64,000 nt of DNA from the NCBI RefSeq assembly GCF_001294335.1, contig NZ_LGKG01000001.1, positions 685,977 through 749,976 of the forward strand, given 5' to 3'. Shown here piece by piece: positions 26,018 through 34,391 of the stretch. How positions within the stretch are numbered: the stretch's first letter is position 1; each line of letters begins with the position of its first letter. The position numbers and the translations under genes were made by a program. Below the pieces are notes generated by a model. It was given only the letters and a program-made list of their open reading frames with translations. It ran no database searches and was not told the DNA's origin. The DNA is from Streptomyces chattanoogensis (GTDB lineage Bacteria > Actinomycetota > Actinomycetes > Streptomycetales > Streptomycetaceae).

Positions 26018-29000
26018 GTGCACCTGAAGAGTCTGACCCTGCGAGGCTTCAAGTCGTTCGCCTCCGCCACGACGCTCCGCTTCGAGCCCGGTATCACCTG
26101 CGTCGTGGGACCCAACGGTTCCGGCAAATCGAATGTCGTGGACGCGTTGTCCTGGGTTATGGGCGAGCAGGGCGCCAAGTCGCTGCGCGGCGGCAAGATG
26201 GAGGACGTGATCTTCGCCGGGACGACCGGCCGCCCACCGCTCGGCCGGGCCGAGGTCTCGCTCACCATCGACAATTCCGACGGTGCGCTGCCCATCGAAT
26301 ACGCTGAAGTCACCATTACCCGGATCATGTTCCGCAACGGCGGCAGCGAGTATCAGATCAACGGCGACACCTGCCGGCTGCTCGATATCCAGGAGCTGCT
26401 TTCCGACTCCGGCATCGGGCGCGAGATGCACGTCATCGTCGGACAGGGCCAGCTCGACTCCGTACTGCACGCCGACCCGATGGGCCGAAGGGGTTTCATC
26501 GAAGAGGCGGCGGGCGTCCTCAAGCACCGTAAACGCAAGGAAAAGGCGCTGCGGAAGCTGGATGCGATGAAGGCCAACCTCGCCCGCGTCCAGGACCTGA
26601 CCGATGAGCTGCGCCGCCAGCTCAAACCTCTGGGGCGGCAGGCCGCGGTCGCCCGGCGGGCCGCCGTCATCCAGGCGGATCTGCGCGACGCCCGGCTGAG
26701 GCTGCTCGCCGATGATCTCGTCACGCTGCGCCGTGCGCTGCGCGCCGAGATCGAGGACGAGGCCGCGCTCAAGGAACGCAAGGAGGCCGCCGAGACCCGG
26801 CTGCGCACCGCGCTGCAGCGCGAGGCGGTGCTGGAGGCGGAGGTGCGGGCGCTGGCGCCGCGGGTGCAGCGCGCCCAGCAGACCTGGTACGAGCTGTCCC
26901 AGCTGGCGGAGCGGGTACGCGGCACGGTGTCGCTGGCCGAGGCGCGGGTCAAGAGCGCCGCGCAGGCCCCGCCGGACGAGCGCCAGGGGCGCGACCCGGA
27001 CGACATGGAGCGCGAGGCGGCCCGGATCCGCGAGCAGGAGGCGGAGTTGACGGCCGCGCTGGAGGCGGCGAGCCGGGCGCTGGAGGACACCGTCGAACAC
27101 CGCGCCGAGCTGGAGCGGCAGTTGGCGGACGAGGAACGCCGGCTGCGGGACGCCGCCCGGGCCATCGCCGACCGGCGCGAAGGGCTCGCCCGGCTCAGCG
27201 GACAGGTCACCGCGGCCCGCGGCCGGGCGGCCTCGGCGCGGGCGGAGATCGGCCGGCTCGCCGAGGCGCGGGACGGCGCCCAGGAGCGGGCGGCCGCGGC
27301 CCAGGAGGCGTACGAGCGGCTCAGGGCCGAGGTCGACGGGCTGGACGCGGACGACGAGGAGCTTGGCGAACAGTACGAGGCGGCCCGCCGGGAGCTGGCC
27401 GCGGCGGAGAGCGGGCTGACCGCCGCCCGCGAGGCGCTGACCGCCGCCGAACGGGCGCGCGCTGCGACCTCCGCCCGCCACGACGCGCTGGCCCTCGGCC
27501 TGCGCCGCAAGGACGGCACGGGGGCGCTGCTGGCCGCCGCCGACCGTCTGACCGGCCTTCTCGGCCCGGCGGCGGAGCTGCTGACCGTCACCCCCGGCTT
27601 TGAGATCCCGGTGGCGGCGGCCCTCGGCGCGGCCGCGGACGCCGTTGCCGTCACCGATACCGCCACCGCCGCCGAGGCCATCCGGATGCTGCGCAAGCAG
27701 GACGCGGGGCGCGCGGCGATGGTGCTGGGCCGCGTCGAGGGGGCGGGCGCGGCGGAGGCCGCGTATACCGCGGCGGGTGGGGCCAGTGAGGTGAATGGTG
27801 CCAGTGGTGCCAGTGGGGCCAACGGGGCGGCCGAGGCGGTGGCGGGCCGGGTGCCGGGTCCCGCTCCGGCGGCCGGTGAGCCCGTACCGGCCGCCGGAGA
27901 CATCGCCGCCCCTGTCCCCGCCCCCGTCGTTCCCCGTGTGCCCGCGCCCCGTTCCGAACCCGTACGGGCCGATCAACTGGTGCGCGGACCGGCGGAGTTG
28001 AGGGCGGCGGTGGCACGGCTGCTGCGGAATGTGGTGGTGGTCGGGACGCTGGAGGACGCCGAGGAGCTGGTGGCGGCGCGGCCCGAGCTGATGGCGGTGA
28101 CCGGGGAGGGGGATCTGCTGGGGGCGCACTTCGCGCAGGGCGGGTCGGCCGGGGCGCCGAGTCTGCTGGAGGTGCAGGCGTCGGTCGACGAGGCGGCGGC
28201 GGAGCTGGAAGGCCTGGAGACGCGCTGCGAGGAGCTGGCGGCGGCACAGCGGGCGGCGAAGGAACGGCGCGACGGGTGTGCCGCGCTGGTCGAGGAGCTG
28301 GGCGAGCGGCGGCGCGCCGCGGACCGGGAGAAATCGAAGGTCGCGGGGGACCTCGGACGGCTCGGCGGACAGGCGCGGGGGGCCGCGGGCGAGGCGGAGC
28401 GGTCCGCCGCCGCGGCAGCGAAGGCGGAGGACGCGTTGCTGCGCGCCACCGAGGAGGCCGAGGAGCTGGCCGCGCGGCTGGCGGTGGCCGAGGAGGACCC
28501 GGCCGCGGGGGACGAGGAGCCCGACACTTCCGTACGGGACCGGCTCGCCGCCGACGGCGCCAACGCCCGCCAGACGGAGATGGAGGCCCGCCTCCAGGCC
28601 CGTACCCATGAGGAGCGGGTGAAGGCGCTGGCCGGGCGGGCGGATGCGCTGGACCGGGGGGCGCGCGCCGAGCGGCAGGCGCGGGCGCGGGCCGAGCAGC
28701 GGCGCGCCCGGCTGCGCCACGAGGCGGCGGTGGCCTCGGCTGTCGCCTCCGGCGCGCGGCAGCTGCTGGCGCATGTGGAGGTGTCGGTCGTACGGGCCGA
28801 GGAGGAACGCGCCGCCGCCGAGCGGGCCAAGGCCGAGCGGGAGACGGCGCTGGTGGCCGAGCGGGAACAGGCCCGGGAGCTCAAGTCCGAGCTGGACAAG
28901 CTGACCGATTCGGTGCACCGCGGCGAGGTGCTGGGCGCGGAGAAGCGGCTGCGGATCGAGCAGCTGGAGACCCGGTCGCTGGAGGAGCTGGGAGTGGAGC

Positions 29001-29764
29001 CGGCCGCCCTGATCTCCGAGTACGGCCCCGATCAGCTCGTACCGCCGTCGCCGCCGGCGCAGGGCGAGGAGCTGCCCGAGGACCCGGATCATCCGCGGAA
29101 CCAGCCCGTGCCCTATGCGCGGGCCGGGCAGGAGAAGCGGCTCAGGGCCGCCGAGCGGGCGTATCAGCAGCTCGGGAAGGTGAACCCGCTGGCACTGGAG
29201 GAGTTCGCGGCGCTGGAGGAGCGTCATCAGTTCCTCAGCGAGCAGCTGGAAGACCTGAAGAAGACCCGGGCCGACCTGCTGCGGGTGATCAAGGAGGTCG
29301 ACGAGCGGGTGGAGCAGGTCTTCACCGAGGCCTTCCATGACACGGCGAGGGAGTTCGAGGGGGTCTTCGCGCGCCTGTTCCCGGGCGGTGAGGGGCGGCT
29401 GGTGCTGACCGACCCGGACGACATGCTGGCCACCGGGGTGGATGTGGAGGCGCGGCCGCCGGGCAAGAAGGTCAAGCGGCTCTCGCTGCTGTCGGGCGGC
29501 GAGCGGTCGCTGACCGCGGTGGCGCTGCTGGTGTCGATCTTCAAGGCACGGCCCAGTCCGTTCTATGTGATGGACGAGGTCGAGGCGGCGCTGGACGACA
29601 CCAATCTGCAGCGGCTGATCCGGATCATGGAGGAGCTCCAGGAGAGTTCCCAGCTGATCGTGATCACTCACCAGAAGCGGACGATGGAGGTCGCGGACGC
29701 GCTCTACGGCGTGTCGATGCAGGGCGACGGCGTCTCGAAGGTCATCAGCCAGCGGTTGCGATGA
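26018..29764 (+). CDS. smc: Chromosome segregation ATPase SMC
   Basis: The condensin core ATPase that organises and segregates chromosomes with ScpA/ScpB. It is 1247 residues. It has Walker A VVGPNGSGKSNVVDALSWV (about residue 30), the Q-loop and coiled coil, the hinge (about 500-690), the return coiled coil, the ABC signature LSLLSGGERSLTAVALLVS, and Walker B FYVMDEVEAALDDTN. The GTG at 26018 gives the standard start MHLKSLTLRGFKSF. An Ala/Gly/Pro-rich stretch of about 70 residues (about 577-650) interrupts the hinge, making the protein longer than the usual roughly 1190. It stands alone between a terminator and glcP. Confidence 0.98.
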   Translation: MHLKSLTLRGFKSFASATTLRFEPGITCVVGPNGSGKSNVVDALSWVMGEQGAKSLRGGKMEDVIFAGTTGRPPLGRAEVSLTIDNSDGALPIEYAEVTITRIMFRNGGSEYQINGDTCRLLDIQELLSDSGIGREMHVIVGQGQLDSVLHADPMGRRGFIEEAAGVLKHRKRKEKALRKLDAMKANLARVQDLTDELRRQLKPLGRQAAVARRAAVIQADLRDARLRLLADDLVTLRRALRAEIEDEAALKERKEAAETRLRTALQREAVLEAEVRALAPRVQRAQQTWYELSQLAERVRGTVSLAEARVKSAAQAPPDERQGRDPDDMEREAARIREQEAELTAALEAASRALEDTVEHRAELERQLADEERRLRDAARAIADRREGLARLSGQVTAARGRAASARAEIGRLAEARDGAQERAAAAQEAYERLRAEVDGLDADDEELGEQYEAARRELAAAESGLTAAREALTAAERARAATSARHDALALGLRRKDGTGALLAAADRLTGLLGPAAELLTVTPGFEIPVAAALGAAADAVAVTDTATAAEAIRMLRKQDAGRAAMVLGRVEGAGAAEAAYTAAGGASEVNGASGASGANGAAEAVAGRVPGPAPAAGEPVPAAGDIAAPVPAPVVPRVPAPRSEPVRADQLVRGPAELRAAVARLLRNVVVVGTLEDAEELVAARPELMAVTGEGDLLGAHFAQGGSAGAPSLLEVQASVDEAAAELEGLETRCEELAAAQRAAKERRDGCAALVEELGERRRAADREKSKVAGDLGRLGGQARGAAGEAERSAAAAAKAEDALLRATEEAEELAARLAVAEEDPAAGDEEPDTSVRDRLAADGANARQTEMEARLQARTHEERVKALAGRADALDRGARAERQARARAEQRRARLRHEAAVASAVASGARQLLAHVEVSVVRAEEERAAAERAKAERETALVAEREQARELKSELDKLTDSVHRGEVLGAEKRLRIEQLETRSLEELGVEPAALISEYGPDQLVPPSPPAQGEELPEDPDHPRNQPVPYARAGQEKRLRAAERAYQQLGKVNPLALEEFAALEERHQFLSEQLEDLKKTRADLLRVIKEVDERVEQVFTEAFHDTAREFEGVFARLFPGGEGRLVLTDPDDMLATGVDVEARPPGKKVKRLSLLSGGERSLTAVALLVSIFKARPSPFYVMDEVEAALDDTNLQRLIRIMEELQESSQLIVITHQKRTMEVADALYGVSMQGDGVSKVISQRLR

Positions 29765-29798
29765 TCGTCGGTCGGCTTCGCGTCGCTCTCTCTTCATA

Positions 29799-29915
29799 AC
29801 TTGAACGAAGGGTGTCGAGAGCCTTGGGAATCCGACGAGGAAACGAATTCGTCACGGCCTATTGACTTCGAAACTTGAAGGCATAGTCTCTGCAACGTTG
29901 CTTTTACCTTCAAGT
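29799..29915. promoter_or_regulatory. glcP promoter with ACTTGAA-type repeats
   Basis: TTGACT (29862-29867), 16 bp and TAGTCT (29884-29889) make a plausible promoter. ACTTGAAGG (29873-29881) inside the spacer is repeated inverted as CCTTCAAGT (29907-29915), centres 34 bp apart. A third ACTTGAA lies upstream at 29799-29805. This arrangement fits a repressor bound to the promoter spacer and downstream of the start site; the regulator is unknown. Confidence 0.55.
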
Positions 29916-29996
29916 GGTGGGTGTCCCCAACCTATGCGCCACTGGAAGGGCCAGCCCCCGACGCCCGGCAGCGCAGCCGGGCCACTGGAGTTCACG

Positions 29997-31412
29997 TTGA
30001 CCAGCACCGCGCAGCCGACGGTCCCGGAAGGCCGCAAGGCCCACCCGGACCACCTCGGCCATGTCATCTTCATCACCGCGGCTGCCGCGATGGGCGGCTT
30101 CCTCTTCGGCTATGACAGCTCCGTGATCAACGGTGCCGTCGAGGCGATCCGCAGCCGTTACGACGTCGGCTCGGCCGGCCTCGCCCAGGTGATCGCCATC
30201 GCCCTGATCGGCTGCGCCATCGGCGCCGCGACCGCGGGCCGGATCGCCGACCGCATCGGCCGCATCCGCGTGATGCAGATCGCCTCGGTGCTGTTCACCG
30301 TCAGCGCCGTCGGCTCCGCCGTGCCGTTCGCCCTCTGGGACCTGGCCTTCTGGCGGATCATCGGCGGTTTCGCGATCGGTATGGCCTCGGTCATCGGCCC
30401 GGCCTACATCGCCGAGGTCTCGCCGTCCGCCTACCGCGGCCGGCTCGGCTCCTTCCAGCAGGCCGCGATCGTCATCGGCATCGCCATCTCCCAGCTCGTC
30501 AACTGGGGCATCCTCAACCTCGCCGACGGCAACCAGCGCGGCGTCATCGCCGGCCTGGAGGCCTGGCAGTGGATGCTCGGCGTGATGGTCGTGCCGGCCG
30601 TCCTCTACGGTCTGCTCTCCTTCGCGATCCCCGAGTCGCCGCGCTACCTGATCTCCGTCGGCAAGGTCGACCGCGCCAAGGAGGTGCTCTCCGAGGTCGA
30701 GGGCCACACCGTCGACCTCGACACCCGGGTCACCGAGATCCAGGACGCGATGCGTCGCGAGCACAAGTCGACCTTCAAGGACCTGCTCGGCAAGATGGGC
30801 TTCCTGCCGATCGTCTGGGTCGGCATCGGCCTCTCGGTCTTCCAGCAGCTGGTCGGCATCAACGTCGCCTTCTACTACTCCTCGACGCTGTGGCAGTCCG
30901 TCGGCATCGACCCGAGCAGCTCGTTCTTCTACAGCTTCACCACCTCGATCATCAACATCATCGGCACCGTGATCGCGATGATCTTCGTCGACCGGATCGG
31001 CCGCCGCCCGCTGGCACTGATCGGTTCGGCCGGTATGGCCGTCGCGCTCGGCCTGGAGGCCTGGGCCTTCTCCGCCAAGACCGCGGCCGGCACGCTGCCC
31101 ACCACCGAGGGCACCATCGCCCTGATCGCCGCGCACGCCTTCGTCCTCTTCTTCGCCCTCTCCTGGGGTGTCGTGGTCTGGGTCTTCCTCGGCGAGATGT
31201 TCCCGAACAAGATCCGCGCCGCCGCGCTGGGCGTTGCCGCCTCCGCGCAGTGGATCGCCAACTGGGCCATCACCGCCAGCTTCCCGAGCCTGTCCGACTG
31301 GAACCTCTCGGGTACCTACGTGATCTACATGGTCTTCGCTCTGCTCTCGATCCCCTTCGTGCTCAAGTACGTCAAGGAGACCAAGGGCAAGGCGTTGGAG
31401 GAGATGGGCTAA
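29997..31412 (+). CDS. glcP: Glucose permease, MFS sugar-porter family
   Basis: A proton-linked sugar transporter in the membrane; by similarity to Streptomyces GlcP it is the main glucose uptake system in a genus whose glucose entry does not use the PTS. It is 471 residues with 12 predicted helices. MGGFLFGYDSSVINGAVEA is the first helix, GRIADRIGRIRVMQ and VDRIGRRPLALIGSAG are the two RxGRR-type loops, and the sugar-porter motifs PESPRYL and QQLVGINVAFYYS are intact. TTG at 29997 has CTGGAG 6 nt upstream and gives the family N-terminus TSTAQP. Glucose control may act through the upstream inverted repeats. Confidence 0.95.
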   Translation: MTSTAQPTVPEGRKAHPDHLGHVIFITAAAAMGGFLFGYDSSVINGAVEAIRSRYDVGSAGLAQVIAIALIGCAIGAATAGRIADRIGRIRVMQIASVLFTVSAVGSAVPFALWDLAFWRIIGGFAIGMASVIGPAYIAEVSPSAYRGRLGSFQQAAIVIGIAISQLVNWGILNLADGNQRGVIAGLEAWQWMLGVMVVPAVLYGLLSFAIPESPRYLISVGKVDRAKEVLSEVEGHTVDLDTRVTEIQDAMRREHKSTFKDLLGKMGFLPIVWVGIGLSVFQQLVGINVAFYYSSTLWQSVGIDPSSSFFYSFTTSIINIIGTVIAMIFVDRIGRRPLALIGSAGMAVALGLEAWAFSAKTAAGTLPTTEGTIALIAAHAFVLFFALSWGVVVWVFLGEMFPNKIRAAALGVAASAQWIANWAITASFPSLSDWNLSGTYVIYMVFALLSIPFVLKYVKETKGKALEEMG

Positions 31413-31447
31413 CCCCCCCCGCCAGTCCTTCTCCTCACTTGTTGGCT

Positions 31448-31484
31448 GCTGCCCCGGCTCACCCGAGCCGGGGCAGCACCTTTT
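31448..31484. terminator. Terminator between glcP and the ankyrin gene
   Basis: A perfect 13-bp stem, GCTGCCCCGGCTC / GAGCCGGGGCAGC, with a 4-nt loop is followed by ACCTTTT. It lies between convergent genes. Confidence 0.92.
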
Positions 31485-31502
31485 CCGGGGTGCGAGGCCG
31501 GA

Positions 31503-33224
31503 CTAGTCCAGGAGCGGGCTGCCCTCGGGTATCTCCACCCAGCGCCCCGGCGGGCCGTCCATCGGTCCGGCGTCCGCGACCCGCAGTCCCGCCTGCGCGG
31601 AGGCGTACGCGATCATGCCGGCGCTCCACATTCCGTCCGGCACGTCCCAGTTCCAGAACCGGTAGAGCCAGTAGTCCTCGGGTGAGCCGTCACCATGGAC
31701 CGGCCGGCCGATCTCCTCCCTGAGCTCGGTGTGGCCGTCGCGGGAGAGCGTGCCGAAGGTGCCGCCCTTGGGGTTGAAGTACAGGCCGTAGGCGGCGGTG
31801 CCCGGCGAGAGGGCATCGAGGACGGAGCCGGTGCTCAGCTCGTACGACGCGGGCTGGACCAGCACACATCCACCGGGCACTCCCGTCACCCCGACATGGC
31901 GCTCCGGGTCGTCGAACTCCCAGGGATCGAGTCCGTACAGGAGGTCGTCCGGATCGTCGTCGTCCTCGTCGTCCTCGTCGGACGGGCAGGTACACGGGGC
32001 GCCGCCCAGGCGCCGGACGGCCTCGTCCTCGTCGATGCCGGGGACGAAGGCGATCGAGACGCCTTCGGTGTGCACCCCCGCGAACACGGCCGTCCGCTCA
32101 TCGGCCTCCTGCTGGGCGGCCCGCTCCTCGGCCGTCAGCGGCACGGCGCCCGGCAGTCCGGCGAAGAGCGGCGCCATGGCCGTCGTCAGGGCCAGCCGGC
32201 CCGGCGAACGGCCGCCGAGCTGCGGACTCCAGGCATCCGCCCCCGCCTCCAGCAGCAGCCCGGCGTTCCCCTGCGCGCCGCGGCAGACGGCGTGCCACAG
32301 CGGGGTGCAGCCGTCGTCGTCGCGGGCATCCACCTCGGCGCCCCGCGCGAGGAGTTCGGCGACGAGCTCAGGAGGGCTCTGGGCGGCGGCCAGATGCAGC
32401 GGTGCCTCGGCGCTGTCGGGCCCGATACGGCGGGGGTCGGCGCCGTTCGCCAGGCGGGCCCGGACCAGCTCCACGTCCTTCCAGCCGTCGTAGGTCATGT
32501 CCTCCCAGTCCGCGCGCGACGGGTCGGGAAGATCCGGGCCCGACTGCTCCGGCTCCGGAGGCTGCGCCATGATCTCGTGCGGCCCGAAGCTCGCGAAGAG
32601 GAAGTTCTGCTCCCCTTCGCCGTCCGGGGGCGGGGCGGGCGGACCGGCGTCCGGCCAGATCTCCAGGACCTCACCGGCCGCCGCCCGCAGCGCTGCTTCG
32701 TCGATGGCCGTGCGGGTCTCGGGCACCCGCTCGTCCGGCCAGGCGACCACCAGCTGCGTGGTCCCCTCGGGCGGCAACTGGGAGAGATGCAGCTGCAGTT
32801 GATAGTGGAAGGCGCCGCCCTCACCGCCGGTCAGCCTGAGGGTGGGGCGGGCCGGTCCGGCCGCGGTCCACTCCTCGGCGTCGAGCGTGGTGGCCTTGCG
32901 CCCGTCGGCCAGCTGCACGCCGACGCGCAGCCCGCCGGGGCGCGAAGGGTCGTCGTCCTCCGCTTCGCCCTGCGGCCGGATCCGCCGCCGGAAGACCCCG
33001 AGTCGTACCGTCACCGAACCCGGCCAGACCTCCCAACCGGTCAGCATGATGCGGACGTCGGGCCCGGCGCCGACCTCCTCGACCTGCCGCACCTGGGCCG
33101 GCACGAACCAGTCGGCGGGCGCGAAGTCCTCGTCGTCGCAGGGCTCGTAGGCGGCGAGCGCGATGGCGTTTGCGGATGCTTCGGGCGGCGGGGAACCGGC
33201 GGTCGGTCCGTCGAAGAAGTTCAT
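31503..33224 (-). CDS. Large protein with central ankyrin repeats and a DUF6461-like C-terminus
   Basis: A 574-residue cytoplasmic protein of unknown role with three parts. Residues 1-200 form a beta-rich domain (FVPAQVRQVEEVGAGPDVRIMLTGWEVWPGSVTVRLGVF). About 245-345 are ankyrin repeats (APLHLAAAQSPPELVAELLARGAEVDARDDDGCTPLWHAV). About 370-520 (TAVFAGVHTEGVSIAFVPGIDEDEAVRRLG... GCVLVQPASYELSTGSVLDAL) resemble DUF6461, interrupted by a run of acidic residues around 430. There is no signal peptide. The ATG at 33224 lacks a ribosome-binding site and may be leaderless. It is the last gene of a four-gene minus-strand block. The ankyrin call is sound; the DUF6461 similarity is from memory. Confidence 0.8.
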   Translation of the reverse strand: MNFFDGPTAGSPPPEASANAIALAAYEPCDDEDFAPADWFVPAQVRQVEEVGAGPDVRIMLTGWEVWPGSVTVRLGVFRRRIRPQGEAEDDDPSRPGGLRVGVQLADGRKATTLDAEEWTAAGPARPTLRLTGGEGGAFHYQLQLHLSQLPPEGTTQLVVAWPDERVPETRTAIDEAALRAAAGEVLEIWPDAGPPAPPPDGEGEQNFLFASFGPHEIMAQPPEPEQSGPDLPDPSRADWEDMTYDGWKDVELVRARLANGADPRRIGPDSAEAPLHLAAAQSPPELVAELLARGAEVDARDDDGCTPLWHAVCRGAQGNAGLLLEAGADAWSPQLGGRSPGRLALTTAMAPLFAGLPGAVPLTAEERAAQQEADERTAVFAGVHTEGVSIAFVPGIDEDEAVRRLGGAPCTCPSDEDDEDDDDPDDLLYGLDPWEFDDPERHVGVTGVPGGCVLVQPASYELSTGSVLDALSPGTAAYGLYFNPKGGTFGTLSRDGHTELREEIGRPVHGDGSPEDYWLYRFWNWDVPDGMWSAGMIAYASAQAGLRVADAGPMDGPPGRWVEIPEGSPLLD

Positions 33225-33282
33225 GTGACAGATAGTGACATCCGCCACTGACAACGCCGCCCGGCGCCACCATCGCCGCAGG

Positions 33283-34302
33283 TCAACCGGCTGTACGGGC
33301 CGCCGCACCAGCCTCGAGGCGGGGCAGCACCCGCTCCGCGAAGAGATGCAGCGAACGCCAGCCCTCGTCGACGGGCATCCCGCCGCACAGCGGATGCAGT
33401 ATCAACGAGCCCTGCGGTCCCGCCTCTTGGGCCAGCTCGACGCATTCCTCCGGCGTGACGATCCGGTAGACGCCCTCCTTGCGCAGCGTCCCGGCGTCCG
33501 TGGCGGCGGAGCGCACCGCGGAGCGGATACCGGCCGGCTGCCAGGAAGCGTACGTCTGCGCCTCGTGCAGCAGATGGGATCCGTACTCGGCCCAGGCCCG
33601 GTCCGGGTCCTCGGAGAGATGCAGCAGCGCGGTCCGCTCGGGCGGCTGCAGGACCCAGCCCTCGGTGCCGTACGCGGCGCGCCGCTCCTCGTAATAGGCC
33701 GCCAGTTCCGGGAGGCGGGCGCTGGGGAAGAACGGCAGCCCCAGACGGGCGGCGCGCCGGGCCGCGGCGCGGGAGCTGCCGCCGATCAGCAGCAGGGGAT
33801 GCGGCTGGGTGTACGGACGCGGGGTGACCCGGACCGTGCAGCCCCGATAGCCGAACGGTTCGCCGGTCCAGGCGGCGAGCAGGGTCTGCAGCACCTCGTC
33901 CTGGAGCGCGCCGCGGCCCGCCCAGTCCTTGCCGTGCGCCGCGTACTCCTCCTCCCGGTAGCCCAGCCCGGCGACGGTCATCAGGCGGCCGCCGCTGAGC
34001 AGGTCCAGCGCGGCGATGTCCTCGGCCAGCCGCAGCGGGTCGTGCAGCGGCGTGATCAGGGCGGAGACGGTGACACCTATACGGCGCGTGGCGCCGAAGA
34101 CGGCGCCCGCGAAGGTGAGCGGGGAGGGCATCCAGCCGTTGGCGGTGGCGTGGTGCTCCTCGGTCTGGACCATGGTCAGGCCGCGGTCGTCGGCGAAGGC
34201 GGCCATCTCGACGGCGGCGCGGTAGCGGGCGGCGAGTGCCTCGGGGGTGGGCGAGGGGTCCACGAGGTTGATGCGCAGGACCGTGCTGGGCCGAGCAGAC
34301 AT
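33283..34302 (-). CDS. LLM-class flavin-dependent oxidoreductase (luciferase-like)
   Basis: An FMN- or F420-dependent monooxygenase-type TIM barrel of 339 residues. LRINLVDPSPTPEALAARYRAAVEMA, MVQTEEHHATANGWMPSPLTFAGA, GVTVSALITPLHDPLRLAEDIAALDLLSGGR (the typical luciferase-family segment) and LLLIGGSSRAAARRAARLGLPFFPS all fit. The substrate is unknown. With cofC in the same window, F420 as cofactor is possible but not shown. GAAGGGGACG precedes the ATG at 34302 but is locked in a 12-bp hairpin (34309-34339). It lies downstream of the NCS1 permease gene on the same strand. Confidence 0.93.
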   Translation of the reverse strand: MSARPSTVLRINLVDPSPTPEALAARYRAAVEMAAFADDRGLTMVQTEEHHATANGWMPSPLTFAGAVFGATRRIGVTVSALITPLHDPLRLAEDIAALDLLSGGRLMTVAGLGYREEEYAAHGKDWAGRGALQDEVLQTLLAAWTGEPFGYRGCTVRVTPRPYTQPHPLLLIGGSSRAAARRAARLGLPFFPSARLPELAAYYEERRAAYGTEGWVLQPPERTALLHLSEDPDRAWAEYGSHLLHEAQTYASWQPAGIRSAVRSAATDAGTLRKEGVYRIVTPEECVELAQEAGPQGSLILHPLCGGMPVDEGWRSLHLFAERVLPRLEAGAAARTAG

Positions 34303-34308
34303 GACGAC

Positions 34309-34339
34309 GTCCCCTTCGCCGGCAGTGGGCGAAGGGGAC
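34309..34339 (-). promoter_or_regulatory. Hairpin covering the LLM oxidoreductase ribosome-binding site
   Basis: GTCCCCTTCGCC and GGCGAAGGGGAC form a perfect 12-bp stem with a 7-nt loop. The GAAGGGGAC arm is the Shine-Dalgarno region 6 nt from the start codon. CTGACG-TTG-CGTCAG at 34345-34359 makes a second small hairpin next to it. It may be a terminator for the preceding permease gene, a translational switch, or both. Confidence 0.6.
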
Positions 34340-34391
34340 GCTAGCTGACGTTGCGTCAGACCGCCAGGGTGCGGGACCGGCCCGCCGGAGG

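Noticed and set aside
25604..29797. A 1397-residue open frame opposite smc
   Set aside because: It is complementary to the whole smc gene, is Leu/Arg/Gly-rich without motifs, and arises from GC-skewed codon third positions.
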